A stretch of 64,000 nucleotides of DNA. Source: Candidatus Nitrotoga fabula. Lineage in GTDB: Bacteria; Pseudomonadota; Gammaproteobacteria; Burkholderiales; Gallionellaceae. Location of the stretch: assembly GCF_905221025.1 (NCBI RefSeq), contig NZ_CAJNBL010000044.1:62001-126000 (forward strand). The letters run 5' to 3'. Below the pieces are notes generated by a model. It was not told the DNA's origin and ran no database searches. It saw nothing but the letters and a program-made list of their open reading frames with translations. The position numbers were made by a program, and so were the translations under genes. Positions 29,513 to 40,462 of this stretch are shown here, piece by piece; the first letter of the stretch is position 1, and each line of letters opens with the position of its first letter.

Positions 29513-29811
29513 TTTCTCCTGTTACTGCACATCATGGACCAGCCCCCGCATTGCATGATCATGGGGAAAACCCCTTGATTTCACCAACTACAGTTGTGGC
29601 TAAACAGCATCCTTAGATACTGGTAATGAAATCTTTATTTCAGGAACAAGGCCACACCTGCTCTCAATCAAGATAACCAGGCCGACTGGAGATTATATAG
29701 CAGAACAGGGAGCATGACAGACTTCGCTGTTAACCGGAACCGCACCCGCGCCGCACAAAATGTACGGCGCAAATACGGGAGGATTTATCTGGATCTAACC
29801 AAATGGTTACA

Positions 29812-30627
29812 TTATTTTCGCGCAGCTTCGTAAAGAGGCATGACCTTGGGCAGCAAGCTCTCAATTCTCTTGATCCGGGTTTTATCCACCGGATGGCTGC
29901 TAAAGATCTCCGGAAGACCCTGCCCATCGTTACCCTTCATCATTTTTTCCCATAGAGTAACTCCTGCGCGAGGATCATATCCCGCCCTTGCACTGAGCTC
30001 CAGGCCGATGCTGTCTGCCTCAATTTCATCATTACGGCTAAATTTGGTTTCAACCAATGCCTTATAGCCAATATTGGCCAGATCCGTTACCCCTCCTGGC
30101 AAACCCAGCAGCGCAGCACCTACATTAATGGTAGTGCTGGCAGCGATTGCCTGCGATACCTGTTCCCGGGAATGTTCGCGCAAGGCATGGGCAATTTCAT
30201 GTCCAAGCACAATCGCAATTTCATCGTCAGAGAGTTTCAATCCATCAATCAACCCGGAATAAAAAACAATTTTTCCACCGGGCATACAAAATGCATTCAG
30301 TTGTTTGTCAGTAATTACATTGACCTCCCATTTCCAGTTTAAAGCGTCGGGACGAAACACCGCTGTTTGCGGTTTAATGCGATCCGCTATCTTCGTCAAC
30401 CTTTCCTGCATGGCACGATCTTCATTCAGCGTACCCTTGGTAACTGCCTCTGATTTAAGCTTGCTGTAACTTTGTTCGGCAACCTGTTCCAGCTCCTGCG
30501 AAGATACCAGCATTAACTGGGAACGGTCTGCACCAACAACGCCGCCAGACGTAGTAGTCTGACACCCGCCAATCATCACGCTCGACATGATGAGGAATAA
30601 TGCAGAATATTTCTTAAGATTCGGCAT
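29812..30627 (-). CDS. M48-family metalloprotease lipoprotein
   Basis: 271 residues: signal with lipobox MIGGC (Cys22), then a compact M48 peptidase domain. Zinc motif HEIAHALREHS (HExxH) lies near residues 144-154; the third ligand is the Glu of RNDEIEADSIGLEL. Small periplasmic M48 lipoproteins such as LoiP degrade or refold outer-membrane proteins; this one lacks the TPR half of BepA, so it is closer to LoiP. GGAG precedes the start. It stands alone between a Crp-type regulator and glgP. Confidence 0.9.
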   Translation of the reverse strand: MPNLKKYSALFLIMSSVMIGGCQTTTSGGVVGADRSQLMLVSSQELEQVAEQSYSKLKSEAVTKGTLNEDRAMQERLTKIADRIKPQTAVFRPDALNWKWEVNVITDKQLNAFCMPGGKIVFYSGLIDGLKLSDDEIAIVLGHEIAHALREHSREQVSQAIAASTTINVGAALLGLPGGVTDLANIGYKALVETKFSRNDEIEADSIGLELSARAGYDPRAGVTLWEKMMKGNDGQGLPEIFSSHPVDKTRIKRIESLLPKVMPLYEAARK

Positions 30628-30767
30628 GATGTTTTCTCCGGTTATTGCTTTCTTATCAACAAAATTTTATGCAAACTTCCAAGCTCAATCCATACAATAC
30701 TAAAAATCATACCCATCCAACAGCATATTCAGGAATATTTAATCATCCACGGGTACCGCCAAACACT

Positions 30768-31526
30768 TCATTTTTTACTGCAGGCTTGTGAATGAGCATG
30801 ACCCGTGGTCGCGTACATCGACAGCAAACTTCCAAATTCTTTCTTGGCTACTTGATAACATTCGCAAGTCAGGGTTTCCAGGCCAGCCCGGTCAAGAACG
30901 GTAATATGACCACGACGGTAATTAATAAAGCCTGCATCCTTCAAATTTCCAGCGGCTTCTGTAATACCTTCGCGGCGAACTCCAAGCATACTGGCAATCA
31001 GCTCCTGAGTCACGACTAATTCATTGGATAATTGTCGGTTTATGGTCGATAACAACCAGCGGCACAACTGTTGCTCGATTGAGTGATGCCGATTGCAGAC
31101 CGCTGTCAGCGAAATCTGAACAATAAGTGACTGAATATAGTGCAATAACAAGCGCTGAAGCAACTCCGAACGATGAAACTCTTCCAGCATCACTCCAACT
31201 TTTATCCGATAGCCATAACCCCCGGTCTGAACAATTGCACGACTGGGTGGCACTGCACTTCCCGTAAACAATGAAACACTCAGCACGCCTTCATTGCCAA
31301 CACTGGCCACTTCTGTCGAAGCACCATCTTCCATAATATATTGCAAAGACGCGATGGCAGTTGTAGGAAACCATACATACTGCAAATGATCGCCTGATTC
31401 ATAAAGAATACTGCCAAGCTGCAGCTGAATTAACTCAAGATGCGGGCCCAGGCGTTTAAACCCATCTTCCGGCAATGCTGCAAGAAGGCGGTTGTAACTG
31501 ACTCCCCCTGAAGGAGCTATAGGCAT
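30768..31526 (-). CDS. Crp/Fnr-family transcription regulator
   Basis: 252 residues. N-terminal cyclic-nucleotide-binding-like beta barrel (LIQLQLGSILYESGDHLQY) then a winged helix at about 175-230 (VVTQELIASMLGVRREGITE, FINYRRGHITVLDRAGLE). The cAMP pocket residues and the Fnr cysteine cluster are not evident, so the ligand is unknown. It belongs to a subgroup common in proteobacteria and often found as an orphan; no target can be read from context. Confidence 0.88.
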   Translation of the reverse strand: MPIAPSGGVSYNRLLAALPEDGFKRLGPHLELIQLQLGSILYESGDHLQYVWFPTTAIASLQYIMEDGASTEVASVGNEGVLSVSLFTGSAVPPSRAIVQTGGYGYRIKVGVMLEEFHRSELLQRLLLHYIQSLIVQISLTAVCNRHHSIEQQLCRWLLSTINRQLSNELVVTQELIASMLGVRREGITEAAGNLKDAGFINYRRGHITVLDRAGLETLTCECYQVAKKEFGSLLSMYATTGHAHSQACSKK

Positions 31527-32153
31527 TCGCCGCTTATCCCGATCTGTAAAGGTTTACAAGCACATTTCGTCATATCAACCATCCTTTCAAATCAAAGTAG
31601 CGTTTATTCAACTTTTACTCGTTTTGTGCGATACCGCACAGACAGGATATTGCAACTTCAGTACTCTTAATTCTAAATTGAACTACATCCCCAAATTTTT
31701 TAGCCGGTTTTATGTTCAGCTATAGGGGATCAACGAATACTGTATCTTTAGGAACAAGCAAATGTATTCCAAATGTATTCGCGTTGTTCGCGGCATTACC
31801 GCAATAAATTAACCGGCTTAGCCGGGTGCAGGACTTAAGTTCATACAGTTGCTATAGGGCCTGCCATCAAATAGATTAAACATAATAATAAATCAATAAA
31901 AACAACAAGAATCCGGATACCCGCTCGATTAGGAATAACGGATCGCACTATTCGATGGCAGCCCCTATAGTAACCCCTTTAATCATGTCGCGGTATGCGT
32001 TACACACACTTCCCTGACACACAGGTGTCTATCATAAACGGCAACACCTTGCTGAATCAAGAAATTGATCAGCAGCCTGAACACAAACAATTATCTTTTG
32101 TCTTTAACCATTGAGTCATATCCATTACCCTCGTTATCCTGTAAATGACCAGT
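31527..32153. other. Intergenic region with repeats, no gene seen
   Basis: About 630 bp between the Crp-type gene start and the mutM stop. It is AT-rich with in-frame stops everywhere. It holds a 119-bp inverted-repeat element (31852-31970), a further CTATAGGGG-led sequence at 31720-31740 that resembles the element ends, and a small hairpin ACCGGCTTAGCCGGGT near 31812. The Crp-family gene promoter should lie near 31560-31640. Confidence 0.5.
31852..31970. repeat. 119-bp element with 23-bp terminal inverted repeats (MITE-like)
   Basis: The left end CTATAGGGCCTGCCATCAAA and the inverse of the right end CTATAGGGGCTGCCATCGAA continue to ATAG/TAG and agree at 21 of 23 positions. The interior is AT-rich and non-coding. 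No clear target duplication was found. A similar start, CTATAGTGGCTG, occurs near 36345. Could be a miniature transposable element or a large hairpin. Confidence 0.5.
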
Positions 32154-32969
32154 TTATTTCTGGCAGCAGTCACAATAAAAACTGGACCGCTGGCCTTGCC
32201 GGATTTGCCTGATCATGGTATCGCATGCACGACATTTCTCATTTGCGCGACCATACACCCAGTAGCGCTGCTGAAAATAGCCAGGATTACCATCGCCTCC
32301 AACATAATCGCGCAGACTGCTTCCACCAAGGGCAATGGATTCTTCCAGGGTTGCCTGAATCGCTTGGACCAGCGCTTCGCAGCGCGAATAGCTTAAGCTT
32401 GCAGCAGGCAATTGCGGACAGACACCGGCGCGGAACAAAGCTTCATTGGCATAAATATTGCCAATCCCGACTACCAGACGTTGATCCATAATAACCAGCT
32501 TGATTGCGGCCTTACGATTGCGTATCGAATGGAAAAGATACCCTCCGCTAAAATCCTGTCCCAGTGGTTCCACACCGAGCTTTGAAAGGAGCGGATGCTG
32601 CTCGGGATAGCCTTCATGCCACAGGACTGCGCCAAAGCGCCTCGGGTCGCGCAGCCGCACTAGCATTCCATTTGTAAACTTCAAATCAAAGTGATCATGT
32701 TTCTGTGGCTCTATTCCAGCGTCCAGAACGCGCAAACTGCCCGACATGCCCAAATGCAAAATAAGCGTTCCGGTGTCACAATGAATCAACAGGTACTTGG
32801 CACGGCGACGGACCGTATGAACGGTCTGGTTATACAGAATAGCGGGCAAATGCCCGGGAACAGCCCACCGCAGACGCGGGGTACGGATAACGGCATCCGC
32901 AATACGCTGACCTTGAATATGCGGCGCAATGCCCCGCAGGGTTGTTTCAACTTCCGGTAGTTCTGGCAT
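32154..32969 (-). CDS. mutM: Formamidopyrimidine-DNA glycosylase (Fpg/MutM)
   Basis: Bifunctional base-excision enzyme for 8-oxoguanine (271 residues). Starts [13 protein letters not shown], where Pro2 is the catalytic nucleophile and Glu3 is required; a frame 8 residues longer is rejected because the enzyme must begin at this Met. The helix-two-turn-helix region includes [13 protein letters not shown]; the C-terminal zinc finger has CRACD and YCDCCQ. Start is preceded by AAGAAG. Confidence 0.97.
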   Translation of the reverse strand: MPELPEVETTLRGIAPHIQGQRIADAVIRTPRLRWAVPGHLPAILYNQTVHTVRRRAKYLLIHCDTGTLILHLGMSGSLRVLDAGIEPQKHDHFDLKFTNGMLVRLRDPRRFGAVLWHEGYPEQHPLLSKLGVEPLGQDFSGGYLFHSIRNRKAAIKLVIMDQRLVVGIGNIYANEALFRAGVCPQLPAASLSYSRCEALVQAIQATLEESIALGGSSLRDYVGGDGNPGYFQQRYWVYGRANEKCRACDTMIRQIRQGQRSSFYCDCCQK

Positions 32970-33186
32970 GCTGTTCTTCTTTGAAAAAATCAATTCATTC
33001 AGATCAATCTGCGAACACGTTTTGTCGTGAATCAGGGTTCACCACTGGACTGTTTCTTCCCCAGACATATCCTGATTGGCGCAAGTATGCAGAAAGCCAC
33101 CATGGTGGAACCTGTAACTTTTCCACCCGTTTCATATAACTCCTTACAAAACAACTCGATTGGTTTCTCGCCATCTGACTTTCATT

Positions 33187-35770
33187 TTATAGAGGCGCGC
33201 ACATTACCACCCCCTCACTTATCCATCCACGGGACACCACCTGCTGAATGGCAGCCGGATCGCTGACAATACGATGATTGGAATCAATGCCCTGGGTGAA
33301 TCCGTTATTATAGGCGCGGTAAACCGGCGCCATCCCGCTGGGACAGGTTCCGCTGGTTGCCAGGGTAGTATAAAAATCCATGCTCTCGAAATTCCAGCGT
33401 TTCTGAGTATCCGGCGTGCTCGCCTGAAGTTGTTTTAGCGCCTCGCACTCCCTCATATCCACTGTATAAAAGTGCGAATTTGGACCTGGTGACATGCTTC
33501 CATAGAACCGGCAGACCGGGCTGCTCCCACCGGATTTGAAGCGATGGCCGGTACGGATCCAGCCGGGACCTGCGCTGCCATTATCAATTCCTGCGGCTTC
33601 ATTGGGGTCCGCGGTAATAAAATAATGATCCAGATTGGTATTATAGAATTCAACAACCTCTGCAGTCGCACCCGGCAAAGAAGGTCTGTTTATCATCAGA
33701 CTGACGTTATCTACATAAAAACTGGTTGGGTAAAGACCATCATTGGTTGCAAAAAACTTCACCCTGACCGTCTTCCCCTTATACGCATCCAGGCTGCATT
33801 CACCACTTTGAACCCAGTCTGTAGTTGTATTCAGGTTCGTGAATGAAACACAAGTCTTATAGGTTGTTGCGGCAGGCGGGCTATAAACTCTGACCTCCAT
33901 GAAATCATAAAAATCCAAACCCGTTGTTTCCTCGGTTTCAATCCAGTAATCATGTTTTAATACCGCTCCAGACGCATCCTGGGGAATCATTACATCCTGA
34001 TACAAACTATCTTCACAGTGGTTATATCCACAAAGCCATGCATACCAGGCATTAGATGGTGCGGGGACGAGAAATTGCGTAACGATAGGATATTCCATGG
34101 AGCTTTTTTCAACCCATAAGACGTGGCCACTTTCAAATCCAGGATTGCCGACCAGATTTGCCCCGGCGGCTCCCACACCCGCCTGGGTAACCGTGTACGT
34201 ATTTCCTGCGACAAACAACACCCCTGTTCGCGGGAAAGCAGCATGGTTCTCCGTTAATACATAGCTGACAACACCATTACCCTTGCCACTGCTACCCGAA
34301 GTGATCGTCAGCCAGTTTGGTGCATTGCTCATGGCACTCCAGGTACAACCGTTGGCTGCGGTGACAATGATATTTCCGGTTGCACTGCCTGAACCAAATG
34401 ACTTGCCGGTCTCCGAAACAAAATAGGAGCAGGCTGTGGTGGTTCCGACCGCCATCTGTAAATCCAGACGGGGTTTGGTCACACTGTTTCTGACATCGGT
34501 CACCTGAACACCATTTTTCAGGCGTGCCTCAATTTGATCCAGGGCTTCACCGGGAAAGGCGGCTCGCAGCACCGCTACCGCTCCAGCCACATGCGGCGCA
34601 GCCTGAGAGGTACCGCCCATACTTTTCCCGGCTGCATCAATCATGGCACCCGGAGCAAGTAATGTCAGAAACAGCGCACTATTGGAAAAACAGGTCACTT
34701 TATCTGCGGCTGTGGTGGAATCCGAACAAGAGCTCCAGGATTTCATGCCCATTGCAGAATCATAAACAGCCCCGACTGATATGACCCCGTCAGTAGCGGC
34801 CGGATTGATCAACGAACTGATGTAACCTTCATTTCCTGCCGCGGCGACCACAGATATCCCTGCCGACCTGGCATTCTGGACCGCAGGAAAATAAATTCCG
34901 CCAGTTTGTGGCGAACTGTACATGCCGCTTCCTAAACTCAGGTTCAGAGCAACGATGTTGTAGGTATGCCTGTTGACAATTGCCCAATTGATCGCCTCCA
35001 GCACAATCGAAGACGGAGCCGTACCATCCTCGCCAAAAACCTTTAAATCCACAATTTTTGCTCCAGGAGCCACACCTGTAACAATCCCTGCAACATGGGT
35101 ACCATGGTCTGAACTGCCACCGGGATTGAAATCCTTGGCGTACACCACCTTGCAGCTGGCTGGTCCTCCAGGGACAGCGCATGGTCCAAGCGCAGGATGG
35201 GTATAATCCACGCCACTATCCAAAACCGCTACCGCTGTGCCGGCACCCTGATTGCCTGCCGAGACCACCAGAGGCTGTTTGACCAGAGGCAGACTTTCAG
35301 CCAACAGCATTTTCATGACCGTATTTTCGTACACCCCCGTTACACCAGGATGCATAAGCAGTTTATCCAGTGCTTTCCTGGAATAAACGCGGACAAAACT
35401 TAGCGGAAGTTGACTGTAGTCTTTCAGCACAGCGGATTCATGCGACGCAAAGGATGCGTGAACCTCTTGTTTTTTTGGCATACAGAACGGCCTTCTGCTT
35501 TAAAACGGACGCATCCTGTGATGTGAGCCGCATGTTTGATTGCATGGCCTGCACATCTTCCTGGATCGCCCTTTCATCGAATACCACAATGAAATCCTGC
35601 GATGTACCGGTTTGCATTTTTTCCAGCAGCCGCAAGGCGGCCTCCCCCTTTTCATTGCCGGGAACCTGGGAGTATGCATGGCCTGCTGCCAGGGCAAAAA
35701 CCAAAAAAATCACCCGCGCCAGTAAAAGTATTCCTGCCTGCCGACCATAATTTGTATCAGAAGCGTTCAT
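33187..35770 (-). pseudogene. Secreted S8 subtilase with BACON and DUF5648 domains, frameshifted in an A7 run
   Basis: Two overlapping frames make one protease of about 855 residues. Frame 1 (35770-35438) has a signal peptide and a propeptide start (DFIVVFDERAIQED); frame 2 (35481-33187) carries the rest. They join at GCCAAAAAAACAAG, where removing one A restores a continuous I9-like propeptide. Frame 2 has the triad Asp in VAVLDSGVDYTHP, His in DHGTHVAGI and Ser in GGTSQAAPHVAGA, then a BACON-type domain (NGCTWSAMSNAPNWLTITSG), a jelly-roll-like domain (NPGFESG), and a C-terminal DUF5648-type module (VEFYNTNLDHYFITADPNEA). The alignment of the neighbouring lipoprotein runs straight through the break. 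It may be mutated, slippage-read or a sequencing error. Confidence 0.8.
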
Positions 35771-36228
35771 GGACTGGGATCCGACTGTACCCTGTTTTCC
35801 GGATGATTTTTATATGCCTGGACAACGAAGGAATCTGAAAGCAGCATTTTCAGGATTTCCGCATTATGAAATCGCAGCAACATGATCGGAAGCGCTTCAA
35901 AATCCTTGAGGATTTCAATTTTTCCTGGTGATAATCTGGAAATTGCAGCACGTTTCATGGCCAAATATTTTTCCGCCTTGAACCGGATAATTTCCGCATC
36001 GTCCAATAGGATGCCTTTTGCTTTCTTCAACTGTCCTGCCTCGGCAAGAATTGCCGCATCGTCAAATACGACTATCAAATCTTGCATCTCTCCTGCGGTC
36101 AGTTTTTCCCATATTTCTTGTGCGACTTTATCTCCGCCGGCACCCGATGCACAACCTGCCAGCAGGTAGCACCCGATACCCAACACGAGACCAATGAGCA
36201 CTCGCAGAATATTTCTTTCTTTACTCAT
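35767..36228 (-). CDS. Stand-alone subtilase-propeptide-like lipoprotein
   Basis: 153 residues with lipobox LLAGC (Cys26). The mature part resembles the propeptide of the adjacent subtilase: QDLIVVFDDAAILAE versus QDFIVVFDERAIQED, then ILKDFEALPIMLLRFHNAEI versus VLKDYSQLPLSFVRVYSRKA. No protease domain follows. Its stop overlaps the protease start (ATGA), so they are coupled. Free I9-type domains elsewhere act as subtilisin inhibitors or folding helpers; that role here is inference. The longer frame to 36303 is rejected: ATG 36228 has AGGTGA upstream and starts a proper lipoprotein signal. Confidence 0.75.
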   Translation of the reverse strand: MSKERNILRVLIGLVLGIGCYLLAGCASGAGGDKVAQEIWEKLTAGEMQDLIVVFDDAAILAEAGQLKKAKGILLDDAEIIRFKAEKYLAMKRAAISRLSPGKIEILKDFEALPIMLLRFHNAEILKMLLSDSFVVQAYKNHPENRVQSDPSP

Positions 36229-36951
36229 TCCAATCACCTGAATTGTCCCAGCAGGATACCCAGAAAACAGAACATGCGGTTGAAAAATCCGGAAACCGTA
36301 CAATATCCAGAACCAGAGTCAGTCACGATGGTGCTCATCAATCCCTATAGTGGCTGATCGCCGGATATTCATGATACATCTGACCCCTAAGAAATTCAGA
36401 GTAACCCATCCGGAAAATCATTTTTCCTGGGTTCAGCAGTTTTTGGCATTTTTCCAGTTCATGCAATTCCCGAGAAAAACCACTTGCAGATATATACCCG
36501 GTTTTTGCATGATGTTTCCCATTGCCCGGCAAAGAGCCAGTTTTTGAGTCCGCCCTGTGCCTAGGTAACAGGACTATATTAACCTGCCCCAAGTCTCAGA
36601 TAAGCAGCACTTCCAGCAACTTACCCCCGGCATACCCGGATATTCTGAAACAGGCCACAGAGAAGCGGAGAAAGTAGCGTATCGAAACCTGCCCGTCACC
36701 AGAAACCATTGACTGCCGGCTCTGGCTGTTCAAACCGAGGTACACAATAAGACTGGTATAAAAGAGGGCATTCACGCAACAAGCCTGCATAAGATGCATT
36801 GCCCGGTCGTTCAGGCAGTTTACCTAAAAACGCGGATAATTCCTGCAAGTCTGGATATTACTGCAAAATTTTGACAGAAAAATGAAATTACAGAAGCCTG
36901 GCATGCATAGCCAGGAAATATATACAGAACCTGTGCAACCGGATGCTTTAT
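36229..36951. other. Intergenic region without a recognisable gene
   Basis: About 720 bp between panD and the lipoprotein start. It should contain the promoter of the lipoprotein-subtilase pair near 36250-36330. A CTATAGTGGCTG sequence at about 36345 resembles the ends of the 119-bp element. A minus-strand frame at 36338-36592 has no recognised domain and is not called. Confidence 0.4.
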
Positions 36952-37332
36952 CTACGCGGCCTGCACAGAAATCGCATTGCGCTGGTCAATAATACGGTTT
37001 AATCCATCAACATAAACCAGATTAGGTTTAAATTTTTGCAATTCAAGTTCTGAATACATTGCATAGGTAGCGATAATCAGGATATCGCCCGGATTGGCCT
37101 TGTGCGCAGCGGCACCATTAACCGATATGACACCCGAACCACGTTGAGCGCGAATGGCATAGGTGGTAAAACGTTCGCCATTGGTAACATTATAAATATC
37201 GATCTGCTGATACTCATGAATATCGGCTGCTTCCAGCAAAGTCTCATCAATTGCACACGAGCCTTCGTAATGCAATTCCGAATGCGTAACATGCACCCGA
37301 TGCAATTTGGCTTTAAGCATAGTCCTTAGCAT
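36952..37332 (-). CDS. panD: Aspartate 1-decarboxylase proenzyme
   Basis: 126 residues; converts L-aspartate to beta-alanine for pantothenate. The self-cleavage site is GSCAID, where Gly-Ser is cut to form the pyruvoyl group. Other family marks are [20 protein letters not shown] and the helper residues in [13 protein letters not shown]. An internal start at the second Met would remove 4 residues. It is separated from panC by about 200 bp but read in the same direction. Confidence 0.96.
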   Translation of the reverse strand: MLRTMLKAKLHRVHVTHSELHYEGSCAIDETLLEAADIHEYQQIDIYNVTNGERFTTYAIRAQRGSGVISVNGAAAHKANPGDILIIATYAMYSELELQKFKPNLVYVDGLNRIIDQRNAISVQAA

Positions 37333-37531
37333 TGTGTACCCCCTGTGGGAGAACTAAAAAATAAAATTATAACATTATCCATCAACACCTCCAGAAAGCT
37401 GCGGATTTCCGGAGTTTGATTCCGGATACTCACCTATTCAAAAGATACAGTTTCATGGGTCGGTATTCTTTTGTTCCTGAGCAAATCCACCATAGCTCCT
37501 GTTCATCCCATTATCCTGGATCCAGCGGTTG

Positions 37532-38377
37532 TTATGCAGAACCGCCATCAAGAAAAACCTCCAGATTATCTATCAGCCGGGTTTTTCCCAGCCAGGCAGC
37601 AGCCAATATAACCAGATTCTTTTCCTCCATCCTTGATTTTTCCAGATTGCCCTGGGAACGTATCTCCACATATTCTGCTCGCCAGCCACGGGAGACCAGC
37701 GCATCCAATCCCTGCCCCTGGAGCCAGCCTAAATCTTTTTCCCCATTCAGGATTGCCTGCCGTACCCCTGTCAACATTTGATACAAGAAAGCCGCTTCGG
37801 TTCGTTCCTCATCCTTCAAATACTGGTTTCGAGAACTCAGCGCCAGACCATCTGGTGCACGCACCGTTTCCGCACCTACAATTTTCACAGGCAGATTCAG
37901 CTGCTCCGACATTTGGCGCATCAAATAATATTGCTGGTAATCCTTCTTGCCGAATACGGCAATTTCAGGTTGTATGATATTGAACAACTTCAGCACTATC
38001 GTCGCCGCACCGCTGAAATGACCAGGGCGGAAAGTGCCACATAATTCATTTGCTATTGGTGGCAGCGCTACTTTCACTTGCTGAGGCTGCGGATACATAT
38101 CCGATTCGCTTGGCGCAAAAACCAGATCCGCCCCGCATCCCTCCAGCAGTTTACAATCCTGATCCAGCGTTCGCGGATATTTGAAAAAATCTTCATTGAT
38201 GCCAAACTGCAATGGATTAACAAATATGCTCACCACCACAAACTGCCCCCGCTGCCGGGCAATCCTTACGAGATCCAGATGCCCATGGTGCAGATTACCC
38301 ATGGTCGGCACCAGCGCTATGCCGTTAACACCTCTCAACCGCATGCGGATATCGGCAATCGTGTGTATCACTAGCAT
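37532..38377 (-). CDS. panC: Pantothenate synthetase
   Basis: 281 residues; joins pantoate and beta-alanine using ATP. The nucleotidyltransferase HIGH-like motif is VPTMGNLHHGHLDLV near residues 24-38; the KMSKS-like site is ALSSRNQYL; FGKKDYQQYYLMRQM is conserved. Begins 27 bp after the panB stop and is likely cotranscribed with it. Confidence 0.97.
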   Translation of the reverse strand: MLVIHTIADIRMRLRGVNGIALVPTMGNLHHGHLDLVRIARQRGQFVVVSIFVNPLQFGINEDFFKYPRTLDQDCKLLEGCGADLVFAPSESDMYPQPQQVKVALPPIANELCGTFRPGHFSGAATIVLKLFNIIQPEIAVFGKKDYQQYYLMRQMSEQLNLPVKIVGAETVRAPDGLALSSRNQYLKDEERTEAAFLYQMLTGVRQAILNGEKDLGWLQGQGLDALVSRGWRAEYVEIRSQGNLEKSRMEEKNLVILAAAWLGKTRLIDNLEVFLDGGSA

Positions 38378-38404
38378 AAATGATTCCTGATCCGCTCCAT
38401 GGCT

Positions 38405-39199
38405 TTAAAAACCGTGTTCCACTCCCGGAAAAACACCGGATTTCACTTCGTTTACATAACAGGCCACCCCGTCAGCAATACTACGGGCACCCTTCATGTA
38501 ATTCTTTACGAACCTGGTCTTGTTACCTGGATAAACATCCAGCATGTCATGCAATACCAGCACTTGGCCGGAACAGGCTGCGCCCGCTCCTATACCCAGG
38601 GTGGGAATGGAAACATTCGCAGTAATTTCTGCTGCCAGCACTGCTGGAATAGCTTCGAGCACGAGCATACCTGCCCCGGCCTGCTCAACTATTGCCGCAT
38701 CTTTCAGGATGCGTTGCGCGGCTGCTTCGCTCTTGCCCTGCACACGGTATCCGCCGGTCTGATGAACCGACTGCGGCATCAGTCCAACATGGGCACATAC
38801 TGGAATTCCGCGCTCGATCAGAAAGGAAATCGTCCCGGCCATTAATGCCCCCCCTTCCAGTTTGACCATCTGTGCACCCGCTGCCATCAAACGCGCGGCA
38901 TTTTCAAATGTTTTTTCAGGACTGACCTGAAAGGTGCCAAAAGGCATGTCGGCAATAATGAAGGCCTGCTTTGATCCGCGAACCACGCAGGCCGTGTGGT
39001 AAACCATCTCATCCAGAGTAACGGGCAGGGTCGTGCTGTGTCCTTGCAGTACCATTCCGAGCGAATCGCCCACCAGCAACACATCCACTCCGCAAGATTC
39101 CATCAACGCTGAAAAGCAGGCGTCATAGCAGGTTAGCGCAGCAATTTTCTCGCCCTTGCCATGCAAAGCCCTTAAGGCAGCCAATGTCGTTCTCATCAC
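38405..39199 (-). CDS. panB: 3-methyl-2-oxobutanoate hydroxymethyltransferase
   Basis: 264 residues; first committed step of pantothenate synthesis, giving ketopantoate. Motifs: [20 protein letters not shown] with the metal-binding Asp, [19 protein letters not shown], and KLEGG. It overlaps the upstream kinase stop by 4 bp (ATGA), and panC follows. Confidence 0.97.
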   Translation of the reverse strand: MMRTTLAALRALHGKGEKIAALTCYDACFSALMESCGVDVLLVGDSLGMVLQGHSTTLPVTLDEMVYHTACVVRGSKQAFIIADMPFGTFQVSPEKTFENAARLMAAGAQMVKLEGGALMAGTISFLIERGIPVCAHVGLMPQSVHQTGGYRVQGKSEAAAQRILKDAAIVEQAGAGMLVLEAIPAVLAAEITANVSIPTLGIGAGAACSGQVLVLHDMLDVYPGNKTRFVKNYMKGARSIADGVACYVNEVKSGVFPGVEHGF

Positions 39200-39843
39200 A
39201 CACCCCTTCCAATGGATTCACGCTGTCCGCTCATTGACCCAACACACTGCAACAGGAAAGCAAAATCCTCGTCGCTGTCCGCAAAGTTCATATGCTCACT
39301 ATTCACTGTCAATACCGGCGCCGCATCATAATGACCAAAAAAATCGCAATAGCCCTGTGCCAAACGCGCCAGATAAAATTCGGCCATCTGGCATTCATAG
39401 GGTAAGCCGCGCCTGCGTACGCGTTCCGCCAAAAATTTCGGAGAAGCCTGCAGATAAATGACCAAATCCGGTTTGGGTGCTTGCGGTGCGAGACCGTCAT
39501 GAATCTTCTGGTAGAGAGCCAGTTCATCATCATCCAGGTTCAAACGTGCAAACAGCACATTTTTTTCAAACAGATAATCCGCCACGATACCTCGATGGGA
39601 TGTATCCATCTGTGCCTGAATCAGATTATGCACTTCAGAAATTCGCTGCAACAGAAAAAATAACTGTGTTGACAGTGCATGACACTCGGGATTTTTGTAA
39701 AACCGTGCCAGAAAAAAATTCTCTTCAGGTTTCTCCAGAAGCATGTCCACACCATAATGCCTGGCCAGCCGAAGCGCAAGACTGGTTTTGCCCACCCCGA
39801 TCGGCCCCTCGACCACCACATAACGGTATCTATCAAATAACAT
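39196..39843 (-). CDS. Deoxynucleoside kinase family protein
   Basis: 215 residues. P-loop [19 protein letters not shown] at about residues 8-26, the ERS-like catalytic/substrate region around [15 protein letters not shown], and the lid arginines in [12 protein letters not shown]. Related to dGuo/dAdo kinases; a gene of this family sits between folK and panB in many betaproteobacteria. Substrate not certain. ATG 39843 (MLFDRYRY) is chosen over a TTG two codons upstream because GGAG precedes it. Confidence 0.88.
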   Translation of the reverse strand: MLFDRYRYVVVEGPIGVGKTSLALRLARHYGVDMLLEKPEENFFLARFYKNPECHALSTQLFFLLQRISEVHNLIQAQMDTSHRGIVADYLFEKNVLFARLNLDDDELALYQKIHDGLAPQAPKPDLVIYLQASPKFLAERVRRRGLPYECQMAEFYLARLAQGYCDFFGHYDAAPVLTVNSEHMNFADSDEDFAFLLQCVGSMSGQRESIGRGV

Positions 39844-40330
39844 CGCCAATTCGCTCCAGTTGCTGCTCCCGGCAGTGCAGTAAGGCTTCCGATACCGCGC
39901 CTATACCAGGAATCATACAGTCCGGTGCGATTTCCCATAATGGACGCAGCACAAATGCCCGCCTATGCATCTCAGGATGAGGGATAATTAAATTATGCTC
40001 CTGATGCTGCAAATCGTCATACAGCAGCACATCCAAATCCAAAGTTCTCGGAGCATTGCGGAATTCACGCGTGCGACCGCATTCACGCTCCAGTTCCAGA
40101 AGAATATCCAGCAAAGCAATGGGGCTAAGTGTTGTTTCCAGTTGCGCCACCGCATTCACAAAATCCGGCTGATCACAATACCCAACCGGCGCACTTCGAT
40201 ATAGCGAAGAACTCGCTGATATCCGGATACTGGGAATGCGGGCTAACGCCCGCAACGCATAGGTCACCTGTTTGCACGGGTTATCCAGATTGCTGCCCAG
40301 ACCAATGAAAGCCGTATGTTTAAAACTCAT
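39833..40330 (-). CDS. folK: 2-amino-4-hydroxy-6-hydroxymethyldihydropteridine pyrophosphokinase
   Basis: 165 residues; HPPK of folate synthesis. Signatures AFIGLGSNLDNPCKQV near the start, YCDQPDFVNAVAQLETTL, the hallmark RTLDLDVLLYDD, and IIPHPEMHRRAFVLRPL. Overlaps the deoxynucleoside kinase start by about 11 bp. Confidence 0.97.
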   Translation of the reverse strand: MSFKHTAFIGLGSNLDNPCKQVTYALRALARIPSIRISASSSLYRSAPVGYCDQPDFVNAVAQLETTLSPIALLDILLELERECGRTREFRNAPRTLDLDVLLYDDLQHQEHNLIIPHPEMHRRAFVLRPLWEIAPDCMIPGIGAVSEALLHCREQQLERIGDVI

Positions 40331-40462
40331 CTATGCAATATGCTTTCCATATTTCCAACAGAAAACCGGCACAAAACCATACCCGCTTCCTGGCACAAAT
40401 CCGGAAGATTCACTGATGCAGCCAACCTACCCCGACTTCAGCGCATGCAAGTTTTGCCGTCC

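Noticed and set aside
36338-36592. 84-codon minus-strand frame between panD and the lipoprotein gene
   Set aside because: No domain or signal sequence, and no convincing ribosome site.
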